Positions 43,427 to 55,629 of a DNA stretch of 64,000 nucleotides are shown in pieces. The notes under the pieces were generated by a model. The model made no database searches. It was not told the DNA's origin and worked only from the letters and a program-made list of their open reading frames with translations. This DNA comes from Neofusicoccum parvum (lineage: Eukaryota > Ascomycota > Dothideomycetes > Botryosphaeriales > Botryosphaeriaceae). The translations under genes were made by a program, and so were the position numbers. The stretch spans positions 1,674,001 through 1,738,000 of the forward strand of contig CP087217.1 of the NCBI GenBank assembly GCA_020912385.1. Direction: 5' to 3'. How positions within the stretch are numbered: position 1 is the stretch's first letter; each line of letters starts with the position of its first letter.

Positions 43427-44919
43427 GATGATTCGAATGAGACATGCCCAGATATCACTACAGCGGTGGACTGTGGTGCGGTGGGTTGTGATGTGCTGAG
43501 GCTAACAAGTAGACGATGAGAGGACGATCATGAGGTGGGGATGAAGGAGGAGGAGGCGGTGTAGGAGGTGAGTAGAACAAGAGAAGGCAAGGCTGCAGTT
43601 CTTATATTACCCCGCTTGTGTTACCTGCAAACCCTGACAAAGACTCTTCACGTGATATGTTTGCTCTAGTTCCTCTGCGTATGGTCAGGCAGGGCACGCA
43701 GCTTGACCTAGCCTAGGATTCCGTCCATACTATCAACGTACACAGAATTTCCCTTCACTTCCTACCTGCGAATATGCTTCTACTGTTCCTCGGCACTTTC
43801 CCAGGGCCCGTAGACGAGACGCAATTTTGCCCCACCGGCTTCCTCAGTAGCGGCTTATTGATGAATGCTCCACGATTCTTTCCTGGCAAGATAATTCAGG
43901 AACCAGAAATTGAAGTAGCCAAAGGGATTTAGAGTAGATAAGGAAGGCTGAATACTGATCACGAGAAATGTTGTGTGACTGTTGCCTACGAGCTGAGCAC
44001 GCAAGGCTGAAACTGCAAGCCACTTACGCAGTACTAGAATCCCAAGCCTAAACCGGGCGCCTTTGCATGAATCGTATATTAAGAGTAACCCCTGATCGTA
44101 ACTTTGTTAGATTCTCCGCGTCCAATTCGCAAGTTTGACGATGAGAGCGGCTGGATGAGAATCATGGAGCAACGTTTGTCGAAAAGGTTGCACAGCCGAA
44201 CGACGAAGTATGGCCATGTAATTGCAACATTTGAGGGCCTGTCGGACAAAGAATCAGGTGGAACGAGGCCTGGTAGGATTTAAATACAAGAGAGCTCTAC
44301 AAAGAGAGCCTTCCTAGCCCTCGGAAAACAGCTTTCATCTGTCCAGCACCGGCGAACCGCCGGGGCTCAGTAGTAAAATCGATTGTGGCTATATGGTGAC
44401 CTCCCATTACGTTCGTCCATCTACCAGGCCGCTCCTCTTTCTCTTCCTCGCTCCTTAAACGAGTAAACGAGAAACAAGGAAAAGAGAAACAAGAACAAAA
44501 CCTAGTTATTCCACTTTCAAAAGTCTTTCATTTAAAACTACAGAAACAGCAAAGAGAAGTCTCAAGAAAAAGAAAATAGAGAAGAAAAAAGAAGCTTGTA
44601 GCCTGTTTCTCATCCATCCCTCTCTTCGTTTCCCCTGTCTCAGCTTTGTCTTCGACACCACTGCTAGTGTTAATGCCGACATACCCAACAGCGAGAGTAG
44701 CCCACAAAAACTAAAGCGCGAAGGCCAAGTGAAGAACAAGGGAAAAAACAAGCAACAATGCACCAAGGAAACTTTCTGATCGCGAAGGGGTGGGAAAAAA
44801 AGGAAACGCCATTGACCCGCCCACCGGCACACCACGATGCTGCCAACGAGAAACAGAAAAGAAAGCAACCCGTCAATTCCCTTTCCCTTCCCAATCCCAT
44901 CTGAATCCCATCGCCCTCA
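43427..44919. other. AT-rich spacer between HET and TBC genes
   Basis: No gene seen. The left part is the HET promoter. The right 400 bases are rich in A on the plus strand, that is T-rich on the minus strand, and probably form the 3' untranslated region of the TBC gene; they create a hydrophobic chance frame at 44506-44868. Confidence 0.5.
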
Positions 44920-47900
44920 TCACAGCGTCGACCCCCGATCAAACTCCACAACCCTCCTGCTCGCATCGCTCGCCGTGCGCTCCCTCGTCGGCTTCAGCGC
45001 CTCCAAGTTCCCCGCACCCTCCTCACGCCCCTTGCCCGCCGCCTCGCCCGCATCATCGGCGTCCATGAGGTTTGCGACCGGTTGCTTGGCCTTCTCCTCG
45101 ACGTCCTCCGTCTCGGCGCCCTCGAGCAGGTCGCGGTCGCGCTCGTGCAGGCTGCGCGTCTCTGCGCCCGGGAAGCCGTGCTTGCCGTCGTCCTCGTCGT
45201 CGTCGCCCTCGTCGTGCTGCGCCTGCCCCGCGCGTTCCATCTCGCGCTGCGCCTCGTCCATGCGCCGCTTGACCTCGGCCGCCACGCGCATGCCGTCCGA
45301 CACGATGTTGTCGAGCATGCCGCGCAAGCCTTTGCCGGGAGGCACGATGCCGCCGGTGCTAGGCACGGATGGGAGGGATGAGGACCCGGCGAATGTGGCC
45401 GAGGTTGGTGTGCGACCGACGTTTGCGAAGGTAGTGAGGTTAGCGCCGGCAGAGGTAGGGAGGTCGGAAAGGCGGAAGGAGTTGGCGAAGGCACGGTCGA
45501 AGAAGTGTTCGAGTGTCTCATCGGCAAGGATAACCATGCGGAAGGTTGGGAGAGTGATATGGAGAGGATTGCTGGGGTCCAAGGCCAGATTGGCGGACTT
45601 CGCGTCGGGTCTGGGGGATAGAGGGAGGTTTTCTGATGATTCTTCTTTGGGTGCAGTTTCAGCGGGCTTCGGCTTATCCTCGACTTCGAGAAGATCCTCT
45701 TCGTCCTCATCGCCAATGCTGAAATCGTTGGGGTCAACGAGGTCGTTAGCGCCCTGGCTCTTGTTAATCTCGTGGTCGGGATCGGCGTATTCGAAGCATC
45801 GTCGGATAAATGCTGAGATGCTGTTGAGGATTGCTTCGTCGGTCGTTTTTCCTTCAGGATCGTCTGAAGAAACCCCCGGGGCCAACTCATTTACAGAGGT
45901 GGTAGGGGAACCTCCATTGTCCAGACCTCGCCTGGTCAGGAAAAGCAACGCCTCCGATATTCTCAAGATTCCTTCTCGGTCTACCTTGCCGTCCTTATCG
46001 TCATCGTAAAGTTCGAAGAAGTACTGGATGTTGACCATGATGTCCTTGGTGCCTTTGACAGCTGCCATTCCGGAAACTACATCCTGGAGACTGAGGGTGC
46101 CCTCTTCATGTTTGTCCCAGTGTCGGAATATCCGTTGCATGAATTCATGATCTGCAGGTTCGGGACCAGCTCCCCAAGGAGACAGGTTTGTCCGGGATCG
46201 GTTATTTCCAAAGTATGAATGCGCTTGCTTCTCTTGTTCTGTAGGGGGAGTGGGTGAATCTGTCACTGCCCACTTTGCGATGCCTAGTAATTGTCAATAT
46301 ACTGTGGATGCCAATTACCGCGAGAAACTCACCGGCGAGGAACTCTCTGAACGCGTCGTAGTCCATCTGTGTAGGACTTGGTCCGAGAGCAACTCTACCT
46401 TTTTCGACATCGCCGCCGAACGAGAAACCAGTAATAAGCTGCGACGCTCTCATCTTGCTCGCCTTCTCTCTCCTTACCTCCTCCGCCTTTGCCTGCTCAG
46501 CTCGTTGCTGGCGCTCGTAGAGAACGCCATAGAATCGATCGTAGAGGAAGCCGAGATCATTTACGCTCAGCTTCTTGCTGTCAGGTCCCAGATTTCTTAG
46601 CGACGTCCGCTTGGCGAAATTCTCAATATTGTCCAAAACGGCATCCTTGTGCTTCGCCCGCTGCTCCGAAATGGTATTCTGCGTAATTCCAGCAAACTCC
46701 TTGAATGCAATAACCATGAGCTCCTGGAACTTCGTAACTGATCTCAACTTCGCATTGTCTGATTTGGGATGGGCCGACTCATCCAGACGAGCGAAGTAGG
46801 ATTTCAAGACAGAGATGAATGTGCCATCATCAGTAGCGTCAAGCAACTCCTCGCCATTGATTCGGAGGATAGCAAGGCCGATTTGGAAGAGGACCTTGGG
46901 ACCTTCCAAGAAGAAGACGTCCAGAACACGGAATGCGAAGATCAAGGGCATCGAGTTGATGTAAAGTGAAAGGAACCAAGGAAGGGATACAACTGATAGC
47001 TGGATATCCTGCTTTACCAGGTGCTCCCATAGGATAGGCATAGTCTTTTCGACAAGCGATTCGAAGACGCGCTGGTCGAGTAGAGTGCCGTACATAGTCG
47101 TGGAGTAATATCCGGGTAGTAGCCGGTCACATAATATGGAGAGGAGGAAAAAGGCTTGCGGTTCGGACATGTAGCTGCAACAATCAGCCCTGTCAGTTTC
47201 AAATAAAGGCAATTCACATACATGAGAAGTGCGGCTACGACGATATTCATAGCCTGGCAATATCCGACCTCCAGATTTGTCCAGCTATACGCAGTCAAGA
47301 CACGCCTTAGGCGGTCAATACCCTCATCGCTCTGGAATCCGGGATATTCTGGTAAACTTCTGTTGAGGTCCTTCTCAATCTCATCTATGGCGAGTGACTC
47401 GCGTCCAATGTTTTTTGCAAGGGTTTCCTCGTAGAGCTTCGGGTTTTGGAGGCGCAGGAAGAAAGACCCGGAGGTAAGTTCCCAAATCTCGCCTCTCAGG
47501 CGATTAGGTAGACCGACACGAATGAGCTTGTGAAAGGTTGGCTGTCGGATTAGGGTCGCGTTGCGGCCGTTCTCTATGCGCAGGGGTTAGCTCGCCGCTA
47601 TGCCACATCTCCCAGTACAAGCATACCTCGTAGATACTCGCGCCATAATCTTATCTTTGTCGGCTCGCGCAGCTTTCGCGGATTTCCTGGGTATTTGAAC
47701 TGCATTCCCAAGCCCGTATCCGGGGGCTGCCGTTTGGGAGCATCGGCCTTGTCGCCGTCCTTTGCTCCGCTCGCATCCTCAAAGAGCAGGAACTCCGAGT
47801 AGCAGTCGTGCACAACCGTCTTGAGGTTTTCGACATCCTTGACTCCTTCGCGCAGGCCGCGTTTTAGGCCGTCGCAGAAGCGCTCGCACTGCTGCCGGCT

Positions 47901-48437
47901 TCCGGCCAGCTGTATGGTGAGCTTCTGCGGCACGGTACCCTCCTTCTTTGCTTTGTTGGCATCGACCATGCCATTTATAGTGGTGATTGCCAGCGCAAAC
48001 ATGTAGCTCTGGCTGTGTAGGCGCTCGACGCGGCGGATGGCGCATAGCGGGAGGGTGAAGCCATTGCCCGCAGGTCCGGCGCCGTGCGTCTGCCCCGTGA
48101 AGACGGAGCTGGCGCTCAGGCTGGCGGTCGACAGGAAGCTGGAGCCCTGTGTGGAGAAGCACAGGAACTGCTCGCTTAGGTGTAGCTTGCCGACATAGTG
48201 ATTGCCCTGGTGGCGGTCTGCGTGCTGGCTATCGGTGCTCGTGCGGGTGGTGTGGTGGCCGGGCAGCGTCAGCTCGGCGGCGATCTCCTGGAGGGGGTTC
48301 TGTGACTCGGGCAGGCGGAATTGGTGACGAAAGAGGGTGGCTTTGGAGGGGCGGCGGTCGGAGCCCGGGCTGGCGAGGGCGAGCGACGGCTCAATGAATT
48401 GTTGGGCCTTCTGCACCAAGCTCGAGAGGTTGAACAT
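44920..48437 (-). CDS. MDR1: Rab GTPase-activating protein with GRAM, TBC and EF-hand parts (Gyp2/Mdr1 type)
   Basis: Four exons on the minus strand: 48437-47627, 47573-47222, 47174-46333 and 46283-44920; the product is 1122 residues. A GRAM-like domain lies near residues 80-170 ([17 protein letters not shown]). The TBC domain starts at about 285 and has the arginine finger in [13 protein letters not shown] (Arg342) and the glutamine finger in EVGYCQAMN (Gln377). An EF-hand-like loop [12 protein letters not shown] is at 762-773; its last position is Gly rather than Glu, so calcium binding may be weak. The C-terminal 250 residues are acidic and disordered. Yeast Mdr1/Gyp2 accelerates GTP hydrolysis by Ypt6. 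The domain order also matches animal TBC1D8/9. Confidence 0.92.
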
Positions 48438-48999
48438 GGTCGCAGATGGAGGGGCTCATTTAGCTGGGTCGGGGGTCAGCTCGCTGCGGTCGGTCAGGGC
48501 GGTGGGCGCGCGGACTGACGCTTCATACTACGTGGCAGGCAGGACGGGTAGCTCGGCGGGCGCTTGGAGGGGAGCTTGGTATGCAGGGCTGAGAAGCAGC
48601 TGTGACACCGCGAGGGCGACCTGACGGAGCATTCCCGTGTCGCCGTCGGCGAAACGACGGCCCCGGCAGGGAAGGATGACTTCAGCGCCAGATGCCTGCG
48701 CGCCCGCCCACAGCCCTGGCAATCAATACGAGACCCGCTGCGTCATGCGGCACCACGTCCGCGCCCGAAACCGTTGTGTTCTTGCAGCGCGCCCATCTGC
48801 AGCGCGCGTGGCATGTCAAAGCGATCAATAGCACAAACAAGAGACCCGGGCACCCGTTCATTATCGCATGCGCGTTACCGACACCGCCGCCCAGCCCATT
48901 GTTGATACAGTGACCAAGTCATGCTACTCCCAAATGCAGTCAACCCTGCTGATTCCGCACACCACCAACGCCGTCCACATGCCCAGATGCCATCGCCAT
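48438..48999. other. Spacer between the Cdc37 and TBC genes
   Basis: No gene seen. It contains the promoter of the TBC gene (minus strand) and the 3' end of the Cdc37 gene. Confidence 0.5.
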
Positions 49000-50619
49000 C
49001 TACTCGGGATCCGCCGCCAGCTCCGACTCGTCGACTTCCTGTCCAGGCATGCGGCCCGTCTGCTCGATTTCCTTCACCTTGGCCTGGCCTTCCTCGGTCG
49101 TCGCATCGATGACCCCCTCCTCCAAACTAAGCATCCCGCCGTTGCCCAGCTGCTCAACCACCAGCTCTGCCTCATCCACACTCATCTTCGCCAGCACCTT
49201 GTTCACCTCATCGAGCTTGCTGCTCTCAAGCGCTCTCTGAAGACCCGGAGGGAAGCTATCGAAGATTGCTCTCGCGATCTTGTTGTCGTCCGTCAATGTC
49301 TCGGGTTTTGACTCATCCACAGGCAGCGGCACGCGGATGTTGATTGTCGTGTTGGGATCGACGGCGTGCAACTGAATCTGCTCAACACCCTCTGCTTCGG
49401 GGCTGTTTTTCCGCTCTTCCAAGATCTCAGCCGCGCGGGTATTGATGCGCCTATATGTGTTGTCGACATCATCTTTGAAGAGCTTCCGCGCCTGATGGTC
49501 CTTGGTCGTGATGCTGTTATCTTGTCAGTTCTGTGTTTTCTCACCATGGGTGCGGGGCACTTACCGCTTGAAAAACAGCTGCACGCCATCTTTGCCGAGC
49601 TGGCGACAGTACTGAATGAGAAGCGCCTGGTGCACGCACTGGTGCGCATGTTGGTGCTTGCCCTCCAACTCCGCGTCGAACGCCTCCACCAGCAGACCGT
49701 CCGTCTCTCTCTCCTTGAGGATATGCGGGTGCTCTGAAATGAATTGTAGGCTCGCACGGTAGTCATCCATTTTGATCTTGGCAAACTGCTTGGCATCCGG
49801 GCTGGCCTTAATGTTGTCAGGGTCGTCGTCCTCAATATCGGCGTCGGCGCCGGATGATTGGCCAGTATCGGCACGAGAAAGGTCAGGGCGGCCAGGGTTC
49901 AGAAGTTCGACCGCTTCCGACTTTTGTGCAGGCTTAGACGAGGAAGGAGTGTCGTCAGCCTTCTTCACGTTCGAGTAATCGAAACCCATGTGGAGGTCGT
50001 CGCTGGTGATGTGCTTCTTCTCCTCCTTCTCCAGCTCATCAAGCTTAGCCAATAGTTCCTTCTGAAGGCCGGCAACCCTGTCTCTGTGCTCTTGAACCTG
50101 AGTAATAAAACCCTCGTAGCGGTTCTCGGGCTTCTTCTCATCAACCTCTTTCTTGACCTCATCCACCAAGGCTGCCAGCATCTGTGACCACGTAGGCTTC
50201 TCCTTGATCTGTGTATGGACACCCTCGGGCGGGGGCGGGGGCCGATCTCGGGACGGGTCCACTGCAGATTCCATCATGGACTGGAAGACGAGCTGGTCGG
50301 CATTGTCGGACGAAGAGTTGTCTCTGTGGGACTTGAGGGCTGTGAGGAGGTTGTCGATACGCTCCATAAGTCCATCGTTGATGATGCGCTCGTACTTCAG
50401 GGTCGTGATCTGGTGTTTGCGCTGGGCACGCTCCATATGGATCTGGGTTTGCTTCGCGCGGATGAAGGAGCGCTTGTCGACATTGGGGTGGACCTCGACA
50501 TCAGAGTCATCGCTGAGCTCCAATGCATCCTGATGGACGAGTTAGCTCTGGGGAATTGCAGGGCTGCCAGATGCGCAGGCTGCTGGCGGACGTACCCATT
50601 TGCTGTAATCAATAGGCAT
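49000..50619 (-). CDS. CDC37: Hsp90 co-chaperone Cdc37
   Basis: Three exons on the minus strand: 50619-50596 (only 24 bases), 50529-49565 and 49513-49000; the product is 500 residues. The tiny first exon gives MPIDYSKW and joins to DALELSDDSDVEVHPNVDK, the conserved Cdc37 N-terminus with Ser14, the CK2 phosphorylation site needed for kinase-client binding. The central Hsp90-binding part includes FAKIKMDDYRASLQFISEHP and QHAHQCVHQALLIQYCRQLG. The C-terminal domain is helical and ends with an acidic tail. Cdc37 delivers protein kinases to Hsp90 in the cytosol and is usually essential. It is divergent from the Mdl1-type ABC gene, with 484 bases between starts. Confidence 0.95.
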
Positions 50620-51103
50620 GGTGGGCTGTGGTGCGAGGAAGGCCGATGGTGGGGTGTTGCTTGGCTATGACGAAATCCTCAGTTGCGGAGCTCTGGAGCG
50701 GTGGGCGAGGGACCACGGGCGCTTGGAGAAGTTGGAGGTGGATGTGTGTGGAGAGAAGGCTGTCAGCCGGTCGAGGCAGAGAAATGGCTATATGTTCGCA
50801 GGCGCGGGGCGCTGGCTCTGAGCTTCTCTGCGATTCCGTAGACCCTTCCTGCGCGGGCAGCCGGGGCCCTTGCGCGGGCCCGACGCCTGCCATCAGCCGC
50901 CGCGGCTGGTGCTGTCATCACCTCGCTCGCATCCAGCCCATCTTGGCCGCGCCAATTTTCGACCCTCCAACGCGCCCTCCTCCACCACACCCACGCGTAC
51001 CATCATGTTCACGCGCGTCGCAAGGTCTGGCTCTGTATCCGACTTCCACACCACCCGTCCCTGCCGCTGGTAAGGTGTGCAACCCACCGACTCCCTCCGC
51101 GAA
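50620..51103. promoter_or_regulatory. Divergent promoter region between CDC37 and the ABC transporter gene
   Basis: The start codons at 50619 (minus) and 51104 (plus) leave 484 bases for both promoters. I saw no gene here. An ATG at 51005 opens a short frame ending in TAA at 51071-51073; it could be a small upstream frame in the transporter leader. Confidence 0.4.
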
Positions 51104-53558
51104 ATGCGCCGAACCATGCGCTGCTCGCGCCTCGCCCTCTCCAGAGCCTCCTGCGCTCCCGCAACCCCCGCGCTGTCGTTCAGGGCGTTCGCTGAAGCGC
51201 CAATTGCCCAATGGACCTCTGTACCGCCTGCCACCCGCCGGACATTCTCGTCTACGCCGTCTCCGTTCTTCCGCCAGGCATCCCTCGTCCCAACGACGTC
51301 ACCAGTATGCCAACGGGCCGCTGCTCTCATCAAACCGAATGTCAAACCCGCAAATGGCCCTTCGACGTCTGTTAGAGTATTCGCTACCTCCAGAGTCCTC
51401 GCAGAGGCGCGTCAGTCATACCAAGATGAGATGAAGAGCAAGGGTGTCGTCAACAAGGAAGAAGTTGATGAGGATGAACATGACTTCACAAAGTCCGAGA
51501 AGGCTTCGGCCGCTGCTCAGGTCAATCTCAGCGCGAAGCTGAGCAAGGATGGACTCAGCAAAGGCAACGCTGGTGGCATGCAAGAGATTGTCAGGCTCGT
51601 TAAAATCGCAAGGCCCGAGGTCAAGTCCCTCGCTTTGGCGTTCGTGTTCCTTCTGGTCTCATCGTCGGTTTCCATGTCCATTCCGTTTTCCATCGGCAAG
51701 ATCATCGATATTGCAACACATGACAGCAAGGAAATGCTCTTCGGCCTCGACATAAAGACCTTCTACATGGCCCTAGGTGGTGTCCTTGTGGTTGGTGCTG
51801 GTGCCAATTACGGGCGTATCATAATCCTTCGCATTGTTGGAGAGCGGATCGTTGCTCGCCTGCGGTCTCAGCTGTACCGGAAGATTTTCATCCAGAATGC
51901 CGAATTCTTCGATGCCAACCGTGTCGGAGATCTCATCTCTCGCTTGGGTTCTGACAGCATCATCGTCGGCAAGAGCATCACCCAGAATCTTTCAGATGGT
52001 CTCAGGTCACTTGTGAGCGGCGCTGCTGGTCTCGGCATGATGGGTTGGGTCTCGTTGAAGCTCACCGGTGTCCTTGGGATCATGTTTCCTCCAGTTGCTG
52101 TTGCTGCTTTCCTCTTCGGCCGGTACATGCGCAACATCAGCAGGAAGATCCAAAAGAATCTCGGAACCCTTACCAAGATCGCTGAGGAGCGATTGGGCAA
52201 CGTCCGCACTTCACAAGCCTTCGCCGGTGAAATCCAGGAGGTGGGTCGCTACAACCGTCAGGTCAAAAGGATATTTGAACTCGGCAAGAGAGAAGCATTA
52301 GTCGCAGCGACCTTCTTCGGAAGCACTGGATTGATGGGCAACATCACTATCCTGGCAGTACTCTACGTTGGTGGAGGTATGGTTAAATCGGGTACGATCA
52401 GCATTGGTGAACTGTCGTCCTTCCTCATGTACACGGCCTATGCTGGATCTAGTATGTTCGGCCTGTCCGGCTTCTACTCCGAGTTGATGAAAGGCGTCGG
52501 AGCTGCCAGTCGCCTGTTCGAGCTCCAGGATCGCGACCCCACAATCCCACCTACAGCTGGCCAGCCGGTCAAGTCCGCACGAGGACCTATCAAGTTCGAG
52601 AACGTCACCTTCAGCTATCCCACAAGACCTGCCGTCACCATCTTCAAAGACTTGAACTTTGAAATCCCCGAAGGCACTAACGTTGCTATTGTTGCCCCGA
52701 GTGGTGCTGGAAAATCTACCGTCGCGAGTCTTCTACTTCGATTCTACACACCTACGCAAGGCAGGATTACCATCAATGGGCGTGACACAATTGGAATGAA
52801 CGCCAAGCAACTCCGCCGAAAGATTGGATATGTGGGGCAAGAGCCTGTTTTGTTCTCCGGAACCATCGCTGAGAACATCGCGTACGGCAAGCCTAATGCG
52901 ACCCGCGCTGAGATCGTTGCAGCCGCAAGGAAGGCCAACTGCCAATTCATCAGTGACTTCGTAAGTTTACCTCAGCATTTGGTCTTGAGTATCGTATTGA
53001 CGAAGCCGGTAGCCTGACGGACTCGAAACGCACGTTGGCGCCCGGGGAACTCAACTCTCCGGTGGCCAGAAGCAGCGCATCGCTATCGCGCGAGCTCTTC
53101 TCAAGCAGCCCGACATCCTCATCCTGGATGAAGCCACGAGCGCTTTGGACGCCGAATCGGAAACGCTCGTCAACCAAGCTCTTGGGGCTCTTCTAAGGGG
53201 TAACAACACAACCATCAGCATCGCGCATCGCCTGTCCACGATCAAGCGATCGGATCGCATTATTTGTCTCGGCTCGGACGGCCGCGTTGCGGAGGAGGGC
53301 ACGTATGCCGAGCTTTCTTCCCACCCCGACGGTGCGTTCGCCAAGCTCATGGAATGGCAAATGAGCGGGGGTGAGTCAAGGTCGCCAAGGTTTGAGCCTC
53401 ACGTTACGGAGGCCGAGGAGATTGAAATAGACCTGGAGAGTGGCGAAGCGGAGAGCGAAGGCGAAGATGCAGTGGAAGAAGAAGTCACAAAGACCAGGAA
53501 AGACAATGTCACGTCAGGTGAGGTGGTGGTGGAACAGACCAAGACGCAGGATCGGTAA
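51104..53558 (+). CDS. MDL1: Mitochondrial ABC half-transporter, Mdl1 type
   Basis: Two exons, 51104-52960 and 53013-53558, with a 52-base intron in phase 0; the product is 800 residues. The first 100 residues are rich in Arg, Ser and Ala, as in a mitochondrial targeting sequence. Six membrane helices follow from about residue 180, then one nucleotide-binding domain: Walker [11 protein letters not shown] (530-539), Q-loop [11 protein letters not shown], signature [14 protein letters not shown], Walker [13 protein letters not shown] and switch His in SIAHRLST. The first Walker A glycine is replaced by Ala531. An acidic tail of about 60 residues ends the protein. Yeast Mdl1 exports peptides from the mitochondrial matrix. 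The start at 51104 is the first in-frame ATG. Confidence 0.93.
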
Positions 53559-54265
53559 CCGGCGCAAGGGAAGTTGCCTAATCGGGCAGGCTTGAAGACG
53601 CCTGCATACGGGCCGAGCCGGGACAGCGAAAGCCGCAAATTCCAGCCGGCGCGAGCAGAATTTTACCGCGCCAACGCATTGGAGATGGACTGCGCGCCGA
53701 AGTAGAGATTTTCGCTCTTAGAGGGACATGTTTGGGGGCATCGAGGAGCATTTGGTTTTCGTTTTTGTGGGGAGCAGCGGAGCAGCGGTGGCATATCCTC
53801 CCCTCTAGGCATCAGGAGAGCATAAGCGGTGGATGAGGTGATGTCTGCAATGCAGCTGCGGCTTTCTCTGCGGCTGACGCGGACGACGGGCTATCCTCTC
53901 TTGGCTACAGATCATCGAGCTCTACCCTCCTACCTACCCAGACCTGTGCTCTTGGCTTGCGACAAGTGCCCGGAAAAAGGCGATGTGCGGCCGAGACCTG
54001 GAAAATCGATGTGTATATTACCCAACTCCCGTCCTCTCCGATCTTGCTTACTTTTCCCTCCCCCTGTCCATCCAGCCTGTGTTTCTAAACCATTGACCAA
54101 CCAGCAAAAAATTCCCCGTCCCTGCCTTATGGGCCCTTCTCGATTCGAGGCTTACCCCACGCACCACACACATTGCAACCACCAACGACTGCCCCGGCCA
54201 TTGACGTCATCCATCCCGCACCGCAGTAGATCATTTATCATTGCATTCTCCAGAACACGCCTGTC
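53559..54265. other. Spacer before the cupin gene
   Basis: No gene seen. The right half is CCA/CT-rich, as in a fungal leader. A frame at 53829-54341 is a shadow of this leader in another phase. Confidence 0.5.
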
Positions 54266-55227
54266 ATGTCATCACCACCGCCAACCAGCGTCCCCCTCCC
54301 TTCACACCTCCCATCTCAACCGCAACCACCACTGCTCATAAATAGCCCGTCCGAATCAGCGCAACCGGACTTCAATCCCTACTTCCCCGACCACCATGAC
54401 CCGGACGACTTCATCCCGGGCAACCCGCACATGCTCAAGATCGCCTCACACACGGCATACCGCAGCGCCGCCCGCTCGCCCTCGTCCATCCTCTCCAAAA
54501 AGCCCGCGTGGGTGAACACCTCGCGCTCCATCTCGCTCTCGCCGCACGGCTCCAGCCACACCTCGCCAGCCGGCACGCCCACCAGGAACCGATCCCCGGC
54601 CCGCGGCTTCGCGACGACGGGCGCGAGCACGGGCAAGCAGGACCCGGTCGCGAACGCGCCGCCGCAGCACGAGCTGGTGCACTTCCCGGGGCTGGCGAGC
54701 GAGCGGCGGCGGTTCGGCGACTCCCGGCGGGTGCTGCACACGGGGCTGCACAGGTTCGTCTGCCTCCCGCTTCCCCAGTCGTCATCTCTCTCCCTCTCTC
54801 CCTTTTTCCCCCTCCCCTTCTCCCCAGGGACCCCAGAGACTAACCCCCCCAACACAGCCAGCTCGCAGCCATGGCGATCCCACCTGGCGGCGACATCGGC
54901 GCCGAGGCGCACGCCGTCGACCAGACGCTGCTGTTCACGCACGGCGCCGGGCTGGCGCGCGTCGCGGGCGCCGAGGCGCCCGTCCGCGCCGGCGACGTCG
55001 TCGTCGTGCCCGCTGGCGCGCGCCACCGGTTCCTGAACACAGGGCCCGAGCCGCTGGAGCTGGTGACGGTGTGCGCGCCCGCGGAACACGGTGCGCGGAC
55101 GGTGCATGGCACGAAGGGGGAGGGGGATGGGGAGGAGGAGGAGGCGCCTGCGTGGGCGAGGAGGGCGCGGGCGGGGAATGAGGAGGTGGGGTTGGTGAAG
55201 ATGGAGGGGGGCCCGTATGAGGAGTAG
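54266..55227 (+). CDS. Cupin-domain protein
   Basis: Two exons, 54266-54753 and 54858-55227, with a 104-base intron rich in pyrimidines; the product is 285 residues. The first 55 residues are Pro/Ser-rich. The part from about 70 to 165 includes SILSKKPAWVNTSRS and ASERRRFGDSRRVLHTG. After the splice, SQLAAMAIPPGGDIGAEAH, AVDQTLLFTHGAGLARV and VRAGDVVVVPAGARHRFLNT form a typical cupin beta-barrel with the two motif halves. The metal ligands of motif 1 (G-x5-HxH) are not fully kept; one His is at EAHAVDQT. Small cupins can be isomerases, dioxygenases or binding proteins; I cannot say which. The C-terminal 45 residues are acidic and disordered. Confidence 0.8.
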
Positions 55228-55629
55228 GGTTTGTTGGGGGGGCTGTTGAGGAGGGGGGTTTCTCTACTCAAGTTGGGCGGTTTTATGGGTTCAAGAGGTG
55301 GGTAAGGGTTTCAGGAGTTAAAGGTTAATGTACTATTATGATGGAGTGGGTAACTTTAGAAACAATTTTCGTCACTGCTCAAGGGTGCACACTGCTTGTT
55401 TTGAATCGTAATAATCATTTCCGCCATCGATCGGTCAATAGACACAATCTACTGCAAGGAAAGGCGTTTCATCATCTACCATTAAATAACATAACCAAGG
55501 CTCCTACACCTATGCTCATGCCAATGCTCGCCGCTTCGCACGACTTTGGATATCATTTCCTCCGAGAGAGATAACAGAAAAAAAGAGTAGGAAAGGGAGT
55601 TCGTCCTGAACAGCTTTCTCTTACTGCCT
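55228..55629. other. Spacer between convergent cupin and hexose transporter genes
   Basis: No gene seen; contains both 3' untranslated regions and is AT-rich. Confidence 0.5.

Noticed and set aside
44506..44868. A hydrophobic minus-strand frame that looks like a small membrane protein
   Set aside because: The hydrophobicity comes from T-rich runs in the probable 3' untranslated region of the TBC gene; there are no polar loops or conserved segments.
51005..51070. A possible upstream first exon for the Mdl1-type gene
   Set aside because: The donor GTAAGG is good, but joining to the available acceptor near 51148 creates a stop codon, so the ATG at 51104 is the better start.
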